Under the pieces are notes generated by a model. The model saw only the letters and a list, made by a program, of their open reading frames with translations, was not told the DNA's origin and searched no databases. Both the position numbers and the translations under genes were made by a program. Shown here piece by piece: positions 6,000 to 6,589 of a stretch of DNA of 6,589 bases. The stretch comes from Fusobacteriaceae bacterium. GTDB lineage: Bacteria; Fusobacteriota; Fusobacteriia; Fusobacteriales; Fusobacteriaceae. Where the stretch lies: positions 1-6,589 of the forward strand of contig DAOUPY010000091.1 of NCBI GenBank assembly GCA_030625925.1, read 5' to 3'. The first letter of the stretch is position 1. Every line of letters begins with the position of its first letter.

Positions 6000-6027
6000 T
6001 TTATATATTCAGATAATACGATATAAA
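6000..6027. promoter_or_regulatory. Candidate operator flanking the -10 box
   Basis: Perfect 7-bp inverted arms TTTATAT (6000-6006) and ATATAAA (6021-6027) enclose the -10 box with a 14-nt gap. Inside is ATATTCAGAT (6005-6014), close to ATATTCAAAT at the arsR start. This suggests the same regulator may act at both sites, but the arms are pure A/T and could arise by chance. Confidence 0.35.
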
Positions 6028-6041
6028 TGATTGGATGTCAA
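6013..6041 (-). promoter_or_regulatory. Promoter of the membrane iron-sulfur/ferredoxin unit
   Basis: On the minus strand a perfect TTGACA (6041-6036) is followed after 17 nt by TATTAT (6018-6013, 5/6). Transcription would start near 6005, giving a short leader of about 24 nt. This is the strongest promoter-like sequence in the window. Confidence 0.75.
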
Positions 6042-6078
6042 TGTTTATATTTTTTTAGTCTTGTATTTAGAAATATCT

Positions 6079-6094
6079 TTAAAAATATTTTTAA
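6079..6094. repeat. 16-bp perfect A/T palindrome in the divergent intergenic region
   Basis: TTAAAAATATTTTTAA is its own reverse complement. It sits where the -35 element of the AIM24-family promoter would be. No flanking GC stem makes it a terminator, so a protein-binding or bending site is possible. Confidence 0.4.
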
Positions 6095-6111
6095 GTTAGA
6101 TAATAGTTGTG

Positions 6112-6117
6112 TATAAT
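6112..6117 (+). promoter_or_regulatory. -10 element of the AIM24-family gene promoter
   Basis: A consensus TATAAT preceded directly by TGTG lies about 50 nt upstream of the ATG. No good -35 box is visible at 16-18 nt (best match is TTTTAA at 6089-6094), so the TGTG may compensate or an activator may be needed. Confidence 0.45.
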
Positions 6118-6166
6118 AAGCATAAGAAGAAAAGAGTTATAAAATAGATTTTTAGGAGGCTTAAAG

Positions 6167-6589
6167 ATGTCAGCAGATATAATAGATTATGAAATTAAAG
6201 GTGAAGGAATCCAATTAGTGGAGATAGAGTTAGATCCTAGAGAGGGAGTGAGGGCAGAGGCAGGAGCTATGACCTATATGGAAGACGGGATAGACATGCA
6301 GACAAAAAATAAGGGTGGACTCTTTGGTGGTTTCAAGAGGATGATAACTGGAGAAAGTTTTTTCATCACAACATTTTTAAATGAAGGTAACAAAAAATCA
6401 AGAGTTGGATTTTCTGCACCATACCCGGGACAGATAATTCCTATAGACCTAAAAAAATTCAATGGAGAATTTTTATGTCAGAAAGACTCTTATCTGTGCT
6501 CAGCCAATGGAATAGATATAGATGTGGCTTTTACTAAAAAATTAGGAGCAGGATTCTTTGGGGGAGAGGGATTTATTCTTCAAAAATTA
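6167..6589 (+). CDS. AIM24/TIGR00266-family protein (5' part, runs off the window)
   Basis: The first 141 codons are present and open to the window edge; family members are usually well over 200 residues, so the C-terminal half is missing here. The start reads MSADIIDYEIKGEGIQLVEI. Family landmarks are LDPREGVRAEAGAMTYMEDGIDM (22-44), the Gly-rich GGLFGGFKRMITGESFFIT (49-67), SAPYPGQIIPIDL (83-95), FLCQKDSYLCSA (101-112) and KKLGAGFFGGEGFILQKL (123-140). The repeated 'GEGFxxxxL' pattern is typical of this beta-helix-like fold, named after a yeast mitochondrial protein. The bacterial function is not established. The ATG has AGGAGG at 6154-6159, 7 nt upstream. It diverges from the iron-sulfur unit across a 185-nt intergenic region, and no functional link is evident. 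Confidence 0.9.
   Translation, partial: MSADIIDYEIKGEGIQLVEIELDPREGVRAEAGAMTYMEDGIDMQTKNKGGLFGGFKRMITGESFFITTFLNEGNKKSRVGFSAPYPGQIIPIDLKKFNGEFLCQKDSYLCSANGIDIDVAFTKKLGAGFFGGEGFILQKL

Noticed and set aside
6274..6462. Minus-strand open frame of 62 codons
   Set aside because: It is antisense to the AIM24-family gene, whose family motifs continue across the whole stretch.
1..6589. tRNA, rRNA, CRISPR array or riboswitch
   Set aside because: No cloverleaf, rRNA-like block, regularly spaced repeats or long structured leader was seen. The only sizeable non-coding stretch (5982-6166, 185 nt) holds the two divergent promoters.

Overview
The window is AT-rich (about one third G+C by eye), uses A/T-ending codons, and has strong AGGAGG-type ribosome binding sites and tightly packed genes. 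A secreted chalcone-isomerase-like protein points to a diderm cell. Together these suggest a low-GC anaerobe, most plausibly a marine or sediment Fusobacteriota relative (Ilyobacter, Propionigenium or Psychrilyobacter type). That placement is inference from style and gene content, and a low-GC clostridial origin is not excluded.

Layout. Almost everything is on the minus strand, so transcription runs right to left from about 6005 to the left edge. Upstream unit (5981 to 4927): a small four-helix membrane protein with two Cys-Pro iron-sulfur motifs (NapH/NosR/CcoG-like), a 59-residue 2x[4Fe-4S] ferredoxin, and an ArsR-family repressor ending in its own intrinsic terminator. A near-consensus promoter precedes the membrane protein. 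A second one, with a TTGACA box overlapping the end of the ferredoxin gene, precedes arsR. Downstream unit (4840 to 124): a two-subunit ABC exporter whose genes overlap by ATGA, a GNAT acetyltransferase and a chalcone-isomerase-like secreted protein, with gaps of about 20 nt. This unit has its own promoter between arsR and the first ABC gene. On the plus strand, at the right edge, is the first 141 codons of an AIM24/TIGR00266-family gene, divergent from the upstream unit.

The left edge is the most unusual part. The first 39 bases are the end of a second, convergent gene whose last 12 residues are identical to the end of the chalcone-isomerase-like protein. The two ends and the spacer between them form a near-perfect inverted repeat of about 79 bp per arm that runs off the window, with the bidirectional terminator hairpin at its centre. 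This implies an inverted duplication.

Working together (inference): the ferredoxin and membrane iron-sulfur protein look like an electron-transfer pair governed by the Cys-rich ArsR protein. The ABC exporter has one consensus and one degenerate ATPase site, as in BmrCD/LmrCD/TM287-288 exporters, and shares an operon with an acetyltransferase and a secreted ligand-binding-type protein. Its substrate cannot be read from the sequence. I found no clear evidence of a wholly new system; the inverted gene duplication and the ArsR/iron-sulfur module are the best leads.
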